From contig NZ_FOCJ01000001.1 of the NCBI RefSeq assembly GCF_900110075.1, positions 372,001-436,000 of the forward strand: a stretch of 64,000 nucleotides of DNA, read 5' to 3'. Source of the DNA: Paenibacillus sp. OV219 (GTDB taxonomy: Bacteria; Bacillota; Bacilli; Paenibacillales; Paenibacillaceae). Positions 50,263 through 59,027 of this stretch are shown here, in pieces (within the stretch, counting starts at the first letter, position 1; each line of letters opens with the position of its first letter). Below the pieces are notes generated by a model. It made no database searches and was not told the origin of the DNA. It worked only from the letters and a program-made list of their open reading frames with translations. The position numbers and the translations under genes were made by a program.

Positions 50263-52097
50263 AACCAGCCTTCCATGCAATAAAAGTTAGGGAGTATGCG
50301 CTGCTGCTATCAGCAGCGCTGCTCCTTAGCTCGTTGTTGATAGGGTTCGTGCTGCCGCGTCCTGCCGAAGGCGCCACCCAAACCGCCACCCAAACCGTCA
50401 CCCAAACTGCATCCCCAACCATCACTCCAACCGTCACCCCAACTACGCAGGTCAAACGGTTCCATCTTTATGCGACCGACGGTGAAGTTAAGCTGGCGGA
50501 CGGCAAACGCCTCTACATTTGGGGCTATAGCTTAAAGAATGAGCCCGGAACAGCGATACTGCCCTCCCCGACGCTTACGGTGAACGAGGGCGACAAAGTC
50601 GAAGTGACATTGACGAACATCGGTCCATTGGGCTCGCATATTAAGAAGCTGGCGCATACGATTCATTTTCACGGACTCGATACCGATCAAGCGAATGACG
50701 GCGTTCCCCATACGTCACAAGCGATACTGCCTGGCGAAAGCTTCACGTACCGCTTCACGGCGACACATGCAGGCACTTATTTCTACCATTGCCATGTGGA
50801 TACAATCGAGCATTTACAGATGGGGATGCATGGTGCGTTTATCGTAAGGGCGAAAGGCGGCGCTCCTGAGGATTGGACTGGAGGTCCCCGCTATGACAAA
50901 GACTACGTGTTCCTGCTGAATGAGATCGACCCGATATGGCACGAAGCGGTCGAGAAGGGGGAAACGTACGATCGAACGGACTACCATCCGCGCTATTGGA
51001 CAATTAACGGCAAATCGTATCCCGATACCGAGAGCGATCCAGCGACCATGGTCGAAGGACGGGTAGGAGATTCTATCCTAATTCGGCTAATTAACTCCGG
51101 CTACGACACGCACTCCATCCACATGCATGGTGAACATTTTCAAGTAATCGCTTCGGATGGCAGGCCACTTCCGGCTCCACTCACGAAAGATACGATCGAG
51201 ATTGCTCCTGGGGAACGGTACGACATTCTCGTCAAGCTGACCCAGAGCGGACATTTTCCGATCCACAGTCATAACATCAAGGACAATACGAACGATGGTC
51301 TGTACCCTGGCGGCATGCACACCATGATGATGGTATCCCCGGCCTTGTCGGATAGAGTGGTTAATCTGACAAACGGGAAGAAGACTGCAATTATCGACGG
51401 TAAAAGCAAACCGATCGCAGCGGCGCCGTTCCTGCAAGGCAAGGAGCTTTATGTGCCTATCCGGCTGCTGCAAGAAGAGGTTCGTTTCGGCATGCGTCAA
51501 GGCGCGAAAGCGGGAGAGGTTGTGCTAACGCTGAAGGCAAACGAGCTGAAGCTGACGGCTGGAAGCAAGAACGCAGTCTATAACGGTAAGAAGGCTGCAT
51601 TAACCTCACCAGTTCAACTATTAAGAGGAACGACGTTCGTTCCGCTCAGCGTAGCTGTGAAGTATATGGGCGTGAAGCTCGTGTCTTCAAGCGCAGCAGA
51701 ATGGCGGTTGAAGCTGCCGCAATTGCCACCATCGCCGTCGACGTTCCCGGTGAAAGCGCCGACGACAGCAGAGGTTGGACCAGCCGATACTACACAGGCG
51801 GAGCCAACAACTTCAGGCACCGATCATACGATGCATGACGAGCATGGGACGAAAGTGACGATCAGCGCAACGGGCTTTTCCGTGAAAGAGCTGCATGTAA
51901 AGGCCGGAACTACAGTGACTTGGGTGAATGGCGACAAACAAGGGCATACGGTCACCGATTTGGACGGTCGTTTCAACAGTAAGACGATTCCGGCTACCCG
52001 CTCGTGGAGCTACACATTCAAAGATGTAGGCACTTATACGTACTATTGCTCCGTGCATCCAACGATGCAGGCGATTGTGATCGTAGATCCTGCCTAA
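50259..52097 (+). CDS. Multicopper oxidase fused to stalk and plastocyanin-like domains
   Basis: 612 residues from ATG 50259, overlapping the upstream stop (ATGA), with little ribosome site of its own. N-terminal membrane/signal segment (ALLLSAALLLSSLLIGFVL), then a T/Q/P-rich linker from 12-bp DNA repeats. The two-domain oxidase has HTIHFHGLD, YHCHVDTIEHLQMGM, IHMHGEHF and IHSHNI. Trinuclear-cluster histidines are present, but the type-1 Cys-His-Met set occurs only in the first domain; the second has HSHN without Cys. A copper-amine-oxidase-N domain follows (about 390-480). Residues 527-612 are a plastocyanin-like cupredoxin with GHTVTD and YYCSVHPTM. An extracytoplasmic oxidase with its own electron donor is inferred. 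Confidence 0.88.
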   Translation: MKPAFHAIKVREYALLLSAALLLSSLLIGFVLPRPAEGATQTATQTVTQTASPTITPTVTPTTQVKRFHLYATDGEVKLADGKRLYIWGYSLKNEPGTAILPSPTLTVNEGDKVEVTLTNIGPLGSHIKKLAHTIHFHGLDTDQANDGVPHTSQAILPGESFTYRFTATHAGTYFYHCHVDTIEHLQMGMHGAFIVRAKGGAPEDWTGGPRYDKDYVFLLNEIDPIWHEAVEKGETYDRTDYHPRYWTINGKSYPDTESDPATMVEGRVGDSILIRLINSGYDTHSIHMHGEHFQVIASDGRPLPAPLTKDTIEIAPGERYDILVKLTQSGHFPIHSHNIKDNTNDGLYPGGMHTMMMVSPALSDRVVNLTNGKKTAIIDGKSKPIAAAPFLQGKELYVPIRLLQEEVRFGMRQGAKAGEVVLTLKANELKLTAGSKNAVYNGKKAALTSPVQLLRGTTFVPLSVAVKYMGVKLVSSSAAEWRLKLPQLPPSPSTFPVKAPTTAEVGPADTTQAEPTTSGTDHTMHDEHGTKVTISATGFSVKELHVKAGTTVTWVNGDKQGHTVTDLDGRFNSKTIPATRSWSYTFKDVGTYTYYCSVHPTMQAIVIVDPA

Positions 52098-54172
52098 CGT
52101 AGCAGCTCGTCGCCGAGACGTCCGATTCCCTTCTTCAAATATCTGTAATAGGTCGTCATCGCAAGGCCGAGTCTTGTTGCGACGGTCTCGTGGGAGCCGA
52201 TTCCTTCGATATAGAACAGCTGCAAAATCCGTGCCTGCAATTTCTCCTGATTTCTTCCGCCAGCCATCCGTTCAAGCCTAACAGTAATACGCCGAGCAAT
52301 GCAGGCTGCTAGCGGTTCGTCTCCGTTATCGGATTCATTATCTGGTAGCAAGCTGCCGAGCTTCTTCACAAGAGTAAGATCGAAGCCGAGCGAGTGAAAG
52401 CATTCAAGAGCTTGCTTGACGAGTCCAAACCAAGTATCTTTCGATGGCGGATCTGGCTTCTCAGGACCCGTGCCCATGCGTATGCAAATGCCCGGAATTC
52501 GGTGGAAGAGCTCGTCGTTTCTAAGGTCGATGCGCGCTGCTTTCCAATGTATTCCACCTGCTGAGATGTAATCGGCCCAAGGGATCCGTTCGAAGCCAAG
52601 CCGGCAAATCGACTCAAGCGGTCCTTCAATTGGAATGATGATGGATACGAGCTTCCCCGCTATGCCAGTAGAGAAATGCTCTTGCACGATAACCGAGCTT
52701 AGCTCTGGCTCAAATTCGCGCTTGACGCCTAGTATCCAGATCAGATATTCCTTCTCCTGCAACTGCGTTTCCTGAATGAAGGTGACGAAGACGGGATTTG
52801 CCGCGAATATGGGTCGCGTAATCTCGTTTAGCGGTACAAAGGTGTAGATGCCCGCGACATCCTGATCATGGTAAACAACCCGAAACGAGGAGGGCTCTTC
52901 TTCCCAAATGGCGTCAAGGAAGGTATGCTGCAGCGTGTCATCATTCTGAAATGGAGGAAACGCAAGGAAAAATTGCTGCACCAGCTCACGGAGCAGAGGA
53001 ATATGCTCTTTACTTGCGGCATCGATTCTGAATCCTGACCGATCAGTGGCAAAATAAAAGCTTCTCATAAATTCATCAGACATGAGAAATGCCTTCTCAA
53101 GCCGCAGCAGCTTCTTGCGTTCTTCATCGCTTGGCGACGTATGCGTCCAGCGCCGTTCGATCGCGGCTAGTGCCCGCTGCTTGTAGAGGGCATGCGTCTC
53201 GGGAGCGCGGTGTGCAAGCTCGGCATTCATCCATTTGCTTACGGCATCCAGAAGACAATAACCGCCTTGCCGGAACAGCTTGATGTAGGGAATATTGCAG
53301 AATTCGTTGAACTGTTCCTGCGTAATCTCTTCGCCGATAATCCATTGCAGCATATCTTGGTCGAATCGCCACGGAATCGAAGCGGCTCTCAGCAGCTTCT
53401 TGATATGGAGAGGCTCTTCGCCCTGGAATAGCTTGCGATCCATCGAAGCGATAATCGCTTGCGTCTGATCTCCGCCGAGAAAGGAAGGAACTCCGTGCTT
53501 CAGCACTGTGCTGCATGTCAGTGAGAGGGCAAGAGGAATTCCGCCCGAGAATTGTTCAACGGCATACCGCACTTCAGGATCGTTGATGCCCGATGTGATC
53601 AGGTAGCCTTCCATTTCTTTACGGTTCAGCGGCGCGAGTCTCATGTTTCGATACATGTTGCTCCATTCGAAAGCTGACAGCGTGCCTTCATCAAGTGGAT
53701 GCTTTCCGGCTGTGCATACTTTGACGCGCACGGTCAGCAGCGGCAGCCACTTGTCGAATAGCCATTCTAGTGCTGCTCCCCAGCGTTCCATGCTATCGAG
53801 GAGCAAGACGATTCCGCCGCGCTGCTGCGCGACCTGGTTAATCAGTTCAGCTTCCTCTTCCCCTGGCGGCTTCGCCTCCGTCTCATTCGGCTGGAAGCCG
53901 GCATTTGCGAGTTTCAAACGCACGGCTTCCACGAAATGTATCGGCTGCGTGAAGGAACGCCCGTCGATAAAGAAGACGAGTTCTTCTCTTGCTGTCCATT
54001 GGAAGGCACGAAGCAAAGCGCTCTTGCCGATGCCTCCTGGTCCGCAAATATGGATGAGACACCAGTCGTCGTTGCTGTCATTTAGCTTCTGCTTCATAAT
54101 GTCCAGCTCTTTCTCCCGCCCGACAAATCTCTTTTGCTCTAAATCGCTCAGCACTTGACGAACTAGCTTCAT
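52094..54172 (-). CDS. STAND-type ATPase with C-terminal helix-turn-helix
   Basis: 692 residues. Near the N-terminus QKRFVGREKELDIMKQKL leads to Walker A GPGGIGKSALLRAF (about residue 45) and Walker B GGIVLLLDSMERW, the layout of an AAA_16/STAND switch. The middle third (about 375-540) has an acyltransferase-like or sensor-like alpha/beta pattern with HIPLLRELVQQFF and VAGIYTFVPLN; I cannot assign it. The C-terminal HTH reads LQARILQLFYIEGIGSHETVATRLGLAMTTYYRYLKKG. No membrane segment. It converges on the oxidase gene with stop codons overlapping (CTAA). It is probably a ligand-responsive transcription regulator with unknown targets. Confidence 0.8.
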   Translation of the reverse strand: MKLVRQVLSDLEQKRFVGREKELDIMKQKLNDSNDDWCLIHICGPGGIGKSALLRAFQWTAREELVFFIDGRSFTQPIHFVEAVRLKLANAGFQPNETEAKPPGEEEAELINQVAQQRGGIVLLLDSMERWGAALEWLFDKWLPLLTVRVKVCTAGKHPLDEGTLSAFEWSNMYRNMRLAPLNRKEMEGYLITSGINDPEVRYAVEQFSGGIPLALSLTCSTVLKHGVPSFLGGDQTQAIIASMDRKLFQGEEPLHIKKLLRAASIPWRFDQDMLQWIIGEEITQEQFNEFCNIPYIKLFRQGGYCLLDAVSKWMNAELAHRAPETHALYKQRALAAIERRWTHTSPSDEERKKLLRLEKAFLMSDEFMRSFYFATDRSGFRIDAASKEHIPLLRELVQQFFLAFPPFQNDDTLQHTFLDAIWEEEPSSFRVVYHDQDVAGIYTFVPLNEITRPIFAANPVFVTFIQETQLQEKEYLIWILGVKREFEPELSSVIVQEHFSTGIAGKLVSIIIPIEGPLESICRLGFERIPWADYISAGGIHWKAARIDLRNDELFHRIPGICIRMGTGPEKPDPPSKDTWFGLVKQALECFHSLGFDLTLVKKLGSLLPDNESDNGDEPLAACIARRITVRLERMAGGRNQEKLQARILQLFYIEGIGSHETVATRLGLAMTTYYRYLKKGIGRLGDELLR

Positions 54173-54321
54173 CGTGGACTCATCGCTCCCGTTAGACGGT
54201 ATGTTTATGTATCATTAGTTTGATCTGATTTTAACCTTCCTTTATGTGAAAAGCTGTCGAACGGTATAACGTTTGGAAAATATTAGGCGTCAGCACGTAT
54301 GCTCTCGAAACGCATACCAAT

Positions 54322-54356
54322 GAACCCCATGTCTTCAGCGGACATGGGGTTTCTTG
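54322..54356. terminator. Hairpin after the oxidoreductase gene
   Basis: Perfect 10-bp stem ACCCCATGTC/GACATGGGGT (54324-54333 with 54341-54350). On the minus strand it follows the oxidoreductase stop at 54363 but has only a weak T-run; on the plus strand TTTCTT follows. Confidence 0.6.
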
Positions 54357-54362
54357 TGGAAG

Positions 54363-55262
54363 TTAGAAGTCCGCTTCGACGAGGTCGGTGTTTACCGCAA
54401 TTGCAGCTTTGCAGCCTTCAGCGGCAGCGACAATCACTTGAGCAGGGGGCTGGAAGGACGTATCCCCAGCGACATAGACACCTGGAACACTCGTCCGGCC
54501 ATAATGATCCTTCACAACGATGCCCATCTCATTGGTTCTACAAGCGAGCATGTCGATGATCTGGGAGGCGTGTGTCCATTGCGGGGTAACGAAGCCTCCG
54601 GCACGTTCAATGGAGAGTCCATCCTCGAATTGGACCTGCTGCAGCATTCCACCTGCTCCGATGAGAGCAGCGATCTTAGACTCGATGACCGCAATTCCGC
54701 GCTGGCGGAGCCTATCCTTCTGGTGGGGACTTAGCAGCGGCAGACCGTTGGTGCAGAACACCAAATCCTTGCTCCAGTTGTACACTTTTTTAGCTAGATA
54801 AAAGGCACTCTCATGATCAGCGATTAGAACGAGCGGTTTATCTCGAAGCTCCCAGCCATCGCAGTAAGGACAGCTGAATAAGCTTTTGCCGTAATAATCG
54901 TGAATTCCTCTAACCGCGGGTAGTGTTTCTCTTAGTCCTGTAGCAAGGATGACACTGCGGGCCACAAAGTTGTAGCCTTGCTCGGAAGTAGCTTGATAGA
55001 CGCCGTTTATGTGGCGGACAGCAGTCACTTTCGAAGGACTGACTAACACAGTAGGGTATTTCCGCAAGTCTTGATGCGCCAGTTGCCGGAATTCGGTCGG
55101 GGCAATCCCGTCTCTCGTAATGAACCCGCTCGTTTGCCGTGTTACCGCGTTTCTTGGTTTGTTATCGTCGAATAGGATGACATTTCTTCTCGCGCGCCCT
55201 AGGACGAGAGCCGCATTAAGACCTGCCGGACCTCCCCCGATAATGATGCAATCCAGTAACAT
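54363..55262 (-). CDS. Thioredoxin-reductase-like FAD/NAD(P) oxidoreductase
   Basis: 299 residues from ATG 55262 behind GGGAGGG. FAD motif CIIIGGGPAGLNAALVLGRARR at the N-terminus, second motif ILATGLRETLPAV, redox pair CPYC in FSCPYCDGWELRDKPL, and the terminal FAD site GVYVAGDTSFQPPAQVIVAAAEG. The CxxC is in the thioredoxin-reductase position, but the sequence is the shorter stand-alone TrxR-like type that may reduce other disulfides. It follows the MOSC gene at a distance of 34 bp, so the two probably formed one transcript. Confidence 0.9.
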   Translation of the reverse strand: MLLDCIIIGGGPAGLNAALVLGRARRNVILFDDNKPRNAVTRQTSGFITRDGIAPTEFRQLAHQDLRKYPTVLVSPSKVTAVRHINGVYQATSEQGYNFVARSVILATGLRETLPAVRGIHDYYGKSLFSCPYCDGWELRDKPLVLIADHESAFYLAKKVYNWSKDLVFCTNGLPLLSPHQKDRLRQRGIAVIESKIAALIGAGGMLQQVQFEDGLSIERAGGFVTPQWTHASQIIDMLACRTNEMGIVVKDHYGRTSVPGVYVAGDTSFQPPAQVIVAAAEGCKAAIAVNTDLVEADF

Positions 55263-55296
55263 CCGTGATCCCTCCCATCCTAGATTTATATGACTG

Positions 55297-55936
55297 TCAG
55301 CTTGGTTTATTGCGGCGTTTCTCAAGCGTACTTCTCCAGCTGCCTGACAACTCGACCACGCTAAGCAGCCTCTCTATATCATCAAGATGGTCCTTATCGT
55401 GGTGCATGACCCGGTTTGCGAATGCCACGGTTAAAGCGAGCGGATGCTTTTGCAATAGGATCATATTGTCGTTGAAAAAGACCTTCCCCCGCTGAAGCAC
55501 CCGGCAATAAAAACCGGTATATCCGGTTTCCTGCACCTTCAAGGGCATCTCTGGATACTGATAACGAGCGGCCAGCTTGAAACACGGCTGCCTTGGTTGG
55601 CTGATCTGAACAATCGCGCTGCCGAGCTGATAGATATCTCCGATGCACACATCCGCTTCCAGCAGCCCGCAAGTCGTCAGATTTTCACCAAAGCCTCCGA
55701 AGGGCAGCGGTCTCCCGAGCAAGTCATCCCAGAATGGATAGTGTTCATAGGCATATATGCAAATCGCCTTATCTTTGCCTCCGTGTCGCAACAGATCGGC
55801 TTGTTCATCCCCTATAAAATGCTCCCAGTCCAGCTCTAAAGGGCCATAGACGGGTACTTTGAAAATACCGGTTATCGTTATATCTCATAATAGTCGGCAT
55901 TCCGATATTCAGCGAAATGAGCTCTCCGTGCTGCAT
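55297..55936 (-). pseudogene. MOSC-domain protein (YiiM-like), frameshifted
   Basis: The natural start is ATG 55936 behind AAGGAGG and reads MQHGELISLNIGMPTIMRYNDN. The continuation (ITGIFKVPVYGPLELDWEHFIGDEQADL, then RHGGKDKAICIYAYEHYPFW, GGFGENLTTCGL, QPRQPCFKLAAR) is in another frame. A one-base change near 55870-55885 separates them. The downstream frame has a stop just before the junction, so no intact start exists. MOSC proteins bind molybdenum cofactor or handle sulfur via the conserved Cys in PRQPCFK. Either a genuine pseudogene or a sequencing slip. Confidence 0.75.
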
Positions 55937-55991
55937 TGGACAATCCTCCTTGGCGAACAATAAAATTTGATCGGCTCTTAATTTCGCCACT

Positions 55992-56008
55992 ATACCAGAG
56001 TATGGTAT
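55992..56008. promoter_or_regulatory. Palindrome between the MOSC and MocR genes
   Basis: ATACCA-GAGTA-TGGTAT, a perfect 6-5-6 inverted repeat in the divergent intergenic region, 77 bp before the MocR start and 56 bp before the MOSC start. Candidate operator for the MocR protein; function inferred from position. Confidence 0.5.
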
Positions 56009-56084
56009 GGAGATACATATCCATAACATCTCATTTTGTGCAATCCATAACTCCCCTAATATGATCAGAATGCAGGTGTTCCTA

Positions 56085-57524
56085 ATGTTGCACATTAATC
56101 GCGATGACCCCAAACCGATCTGGCAGCAGCTGCTGGATCAAGTGATTAGCCATATCTCTAACGGGAACTGGCCGCAAGGCGAGCAGCTAATTCCTTCAAG
56201 GGAGTTAGCCCAGCAATTGGGCGTGTCTCGATCTACCGTTCAGCTCGTATATGAAGAATTATTAGCCCGGGGGTACATTGTCACTTCAAGACGAGGGGGT
56301 ACTCGGGTTACCTCATGCTGGAATAGAGCAGTGGCAGAACCTAATCAAGCGGAGGCTGAAGGCCCGCTTCTACCTTCACTTCCCTATATAAATTCGTATG
56401 CCGATCAGTTGAAGGAATGGCTCAAAGGGGAGGAAGCCCAAGAAGTCAGGATTGATTTTAGCCCGCATGAGCCGTATGTGGACACGGTCTTCCAGAAGAT
56501 TTGGAGGCAAACGTTCCAGCGCGCCTCTTCCCAATTAAGTCCAGCTGACTGGGCATACGGGGATTCATACGGATTTTTACCATTGCGTGAGCAAATCAAG
56601 CGATACTTGTCGCTCGAACGCGGCATTCATGTGCAGACGGATCAGATATTGCTGACTTCAGGCGCGAATCATTCCATTAACCTGATTGCGCAAGCGCTGC
56701 TGTCTGCTCAGGATACGGTCTCTGTCGAGGATCCGGGATTCCCAGCCGCCTGGATGGTCATGAAATATCGTCACCTGCACGTCGTTCCTATCCCTGTAGA
56801 TGAGCATGGACTCGTTGTCGATTTGATTCCACCGGAATCCAAGCTAACGTTTGTAACCCCGTCTCATCAATGCGCGGTAGGGGCAGTTCTATCCGAGCCG
56901 CGAAGGCAGCAGCTGGTGCATATGGCGATGAAGAATCGGAGCTGGATCATCGAGGACGATTACGACAGCGAGTACCGTTATCGAGGGGATCCACTGCCGA
57001 CGCTGTTTAGCCAAGCGCCTAATCACACGCTGTATATGTTGAGCTTCTCGAAAATGATTGCGCCGGGTATCCGGCTATCAGCGCTAGTTGGGTCGCAAGA
57101 AGCGATCGCGCAGCTCGCGCAAGTACAAGAGCTGATTTATCGTCATGTTCCGATTATGGAGGCGGCCACGCTCACTCGTTTTATTGAACTAGGCCATTTT
57201 ATGAGGCATATGCGCAGGGTGCGGAACGTGTATCGAAGGCGCCACGAGACATTGACAAAAGCCATTATAGACAGCGGTTTAGCGAAACGGTTCACATTAT
57301 CCGAGGTCGATACAGGATCGCATATCCTGCTTGAAGCGGAACCTTTGTTTGACGAAACAATTGCCGTCACACAGCTGCTGCAAAGAGGAATTCGTGTTTA
57401 TCCGCTTGGTCCCTATTGCATGGAAAGCACAAGAAGGGGATGGGTTCTCGGCTTTGCGAAAGTGGAAGAGGAATTGATTGAGGAAGGAATCGCTCAGCTG
57501 GCGGATGTTTTGTTAAGGACTTAG
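56085..57524 (+). CDS. MocR-type GntR regulator with aminotransferase domain
   Basis: 479 residues from ATG 56085, five bases after AGGTG; upstream in-frame ATGs are in non-conserved sequence. The GntR head has PIWQQLLDQVISHISNG and LIPSRELAQQLGVSRSTVQLVYEELL. The aminotransferase-like part has TSGANHSINLI, FVTPSHQCAVGAVLS, EDDYDSEYRYRG and the PLP-lysine loop LSFSKMIAPGIRLSAL. It is divergent from the MOSC-oxidoreductase pair, its likely target. It is only distantly similar to the MocR gene at 19665, so not a recent duplicate. Confidence 0.9.
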   Translation: MLHINRDDPKPIWQQLLDQVISHISNGNWPQGEQLIPSRELAQQLGVSRSTVQLVYEELLARGYIVTSRRGGTRVTSCWNRAVAEPNQAEAEGPLLPSLPYINSYADQLKEWLKGEEAQEVRIDFSPHEPYVDTVFQKIWRQTFQRASSQLSPADWAYGDSYGFLPLREQIKRYLSLERGIHVQTDQILLTSGANHSINLIAQALLSAQDTVSVEDPGFPAAWMVMKYRHLHVVPIPVDEHGLVVDLIPPESKLTFVTPSHQCAVGAVLSEPRRQQLVHMAMKNRSWIIEDDYDSEYRYRGDPLPTLFSQAPNHTLYMLSFSKMIAPGIRLSALVGSQEAIAQLAQVQELIYRHVPIMEAATLTRFIELGHFMRHMRRVRNVYRRRHETLTKAIIDSGLAKRFTLSEVDTGSHILLEAEPLFDETIAVTQLLQRGIRVYPLGPYCMESTRRGWVLGFAKVEEELIEEGIAQLADVLLRT

Positions 57525-57720
57525 AGTATCTCCACTATTTTCTCAGTATGGATTGCTCAAGCAGAGCTGGTTTGGACGTGTACGTCCATGCCAACCGTTG
57601 TTATAGTTCTTAAGCGGTAGATTTGCTGCTCAAGGCTGGCCGGCCATGCAATCCAACAACAGAGATAAAGAGGAGAGAAACTGATGACCTCAAACAAATA
57701 ACGAGATTCGTCCATTTCAT

Positions 57721-58872
57721 GTGAATATACCGGAAGAGGGACTAAACGACTTGCGCAACCGCATCAACGCAACAAGATGGCCTGACAAAGAAACGGTCTC
57801 GGACCAATCCCAAGGCACGACACTCGGAACGATTCAAGAGCTTGCTCGTTATTGGGCGAATGAATACGATTGGCGCAAGATGGAGTCGAGAATCAACGCC
57901 TTCCCGCATTTCCTTACCGAAATGGACGGCTTGGACATTCACTTCATTCACGTTCGTTCGAAGCATGAGAACGCCATGCCGATTCTCATTGCCCACGGAT
58001 GGCCGGGATCGATCGTCGAGCAAATGAAGCTGATCGAACCGCTGACAAACCAAACGGAATACGGCGGAACCGAAGCAGATGCTTTCCACGTCGTGATTCC
58101 ATCGATGCCTGGCTACGGATTCTCGGGCAAACCGACGGCAACTGGCTGGAATCCGAAGCGCATCGCGAGCGCTTATAGTGAATTAATGACTCGTCTTGGC
58201 TACGAGAAGTATGTGGCGCAGGGAGGCGACTGGGGCTCAATCGTCGTTAACATGATGGGCGTTCAGGAACCAGAAGGGTTGCTCGGCATTCACACCAACA
58301 TGCCTGAGGTGATTCCGCCTGAGGTTGATGCGGCGATTTGGTCCGGCAATCCGTTGCCGGAGGGTCTTTCTGACGAGGAGAAGAAAGCGTGCGAGCAGAT
58401 TTGCGAAAATAAATTTTATTACGCCTTCTTAATGGGAACGCGTCCGCAGACGCTGACTGGCCTTACGGATTCACCAGTTGGTTTGGCTTCCTTCATGATT
58501 GACCATGATTGGAAGAGTCATGCCCTGATCTCGAGATCTTTCGCCGGGGTTCAAGAAGGTCTGACACGCGACGACGTTCTCGATAACATCTCGCTCTTCT
58601 GGTTTACGAACAGTGCGATTTCTGCAGCTCGACTGTACTGGGAGAACGGTAATGCGGGCATTTCCTTCTTCGCCGTCAAAGGCGTCAAGCTGCCGGTTGC
58701 CGTCAGCGTATTCCCGGATGAGATGTATGAAGCGCCGAAGAGCTGGACAGAGAAGGCATACCCGAATCTGATTCATTACAATAGAATGCCTAAAGGCGGG
58801 CACTTCGCTGCTTGGGAGCAGCCTGAATTGATCATTTCCGAACTGCGCACGGCATTTAAGTCACTGCGTTAA
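57721..58872 (+). CDS. Epoxide hydrolase family alpha/beta hydrolase (cytosolic paralogue)
   Basis: 383 residues from GTG 57721. A strong ribosome site (AGGAGAG) precedes ATG 57684, but that frame stops after five codons (MTSNK). Restoring one base in the AAACAAATAAC run would join it to EIRPFHV and give a natural start 12 residues earlier, so a frameshift or sequencing slip is likely. EHN domain LNDLRNRINATRWPDKE, then alpha/beta hydrolase: oxyanion HGWPGSIVE, nucleophile Asp in QGGDWGSIV, catalytic His in KGGHFAAWEQPE, and lid with MPGYGFSGKP. It opens epoxides by an ester intermediate. About 60 percent identical by eye to the next gene. Confidence 0.85.
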   Translation: MNIPEEGLNDLRNRINATRWPDKETVSDQSQGTTLGTIQELARYWANEYDWRKMESRINAFPHFLTEMDGLDIHFIHVRSKHENAMPILIAHGWPGSIVEQMKLIEPLTNQTEYGGTEADAFHVVIPSMPGYGFSGKPTATGWNPKRIASAYSELMTRLGYEKYVAQGGDWGSIVVNMMGVQEPEGLLGIHTNMPEVIPPEVDAAIWSGNPLPEGLSDEEKKACEQICENKFYYAFLMGTRPQTLTGLTDSPVGLASFMIDHDWKSHALISRSFAGVQEGLTRDDVLDNISLFWFTNSAISAARLYWENGNAGISFFAVKGVKLPVAVSVFPDEMYEAPKSWTEKAYPNLIHYNRMPKGGHFAAWEQPELIISELRTAFKSLR

Positions 58873-58883
58873 TATAGATGATA

Positions 58884-58922
58884 GACCTGGGTCATGGGAA
58901 CATGATACGGGTCTTTCTTTTT
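58884..58922 (+). terminator. Terminator between the epoxide hydrolase genes
   Basis: Imperfect stem pairing GACC-TGGGTCAT with ATGATACGGGTC, followed by TTTCTTTTTT. Confidence 0.6.
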
Positions 58923-59027
58923 TGAATGAAAGGGATAAGAATCCCGATTTGGATGGAACTTAAACAGAAGACTTAAAGACAGCAAGACATTCTCGTACGA
59001 CTATCGCAAAAGGAGCAATACGTACTT

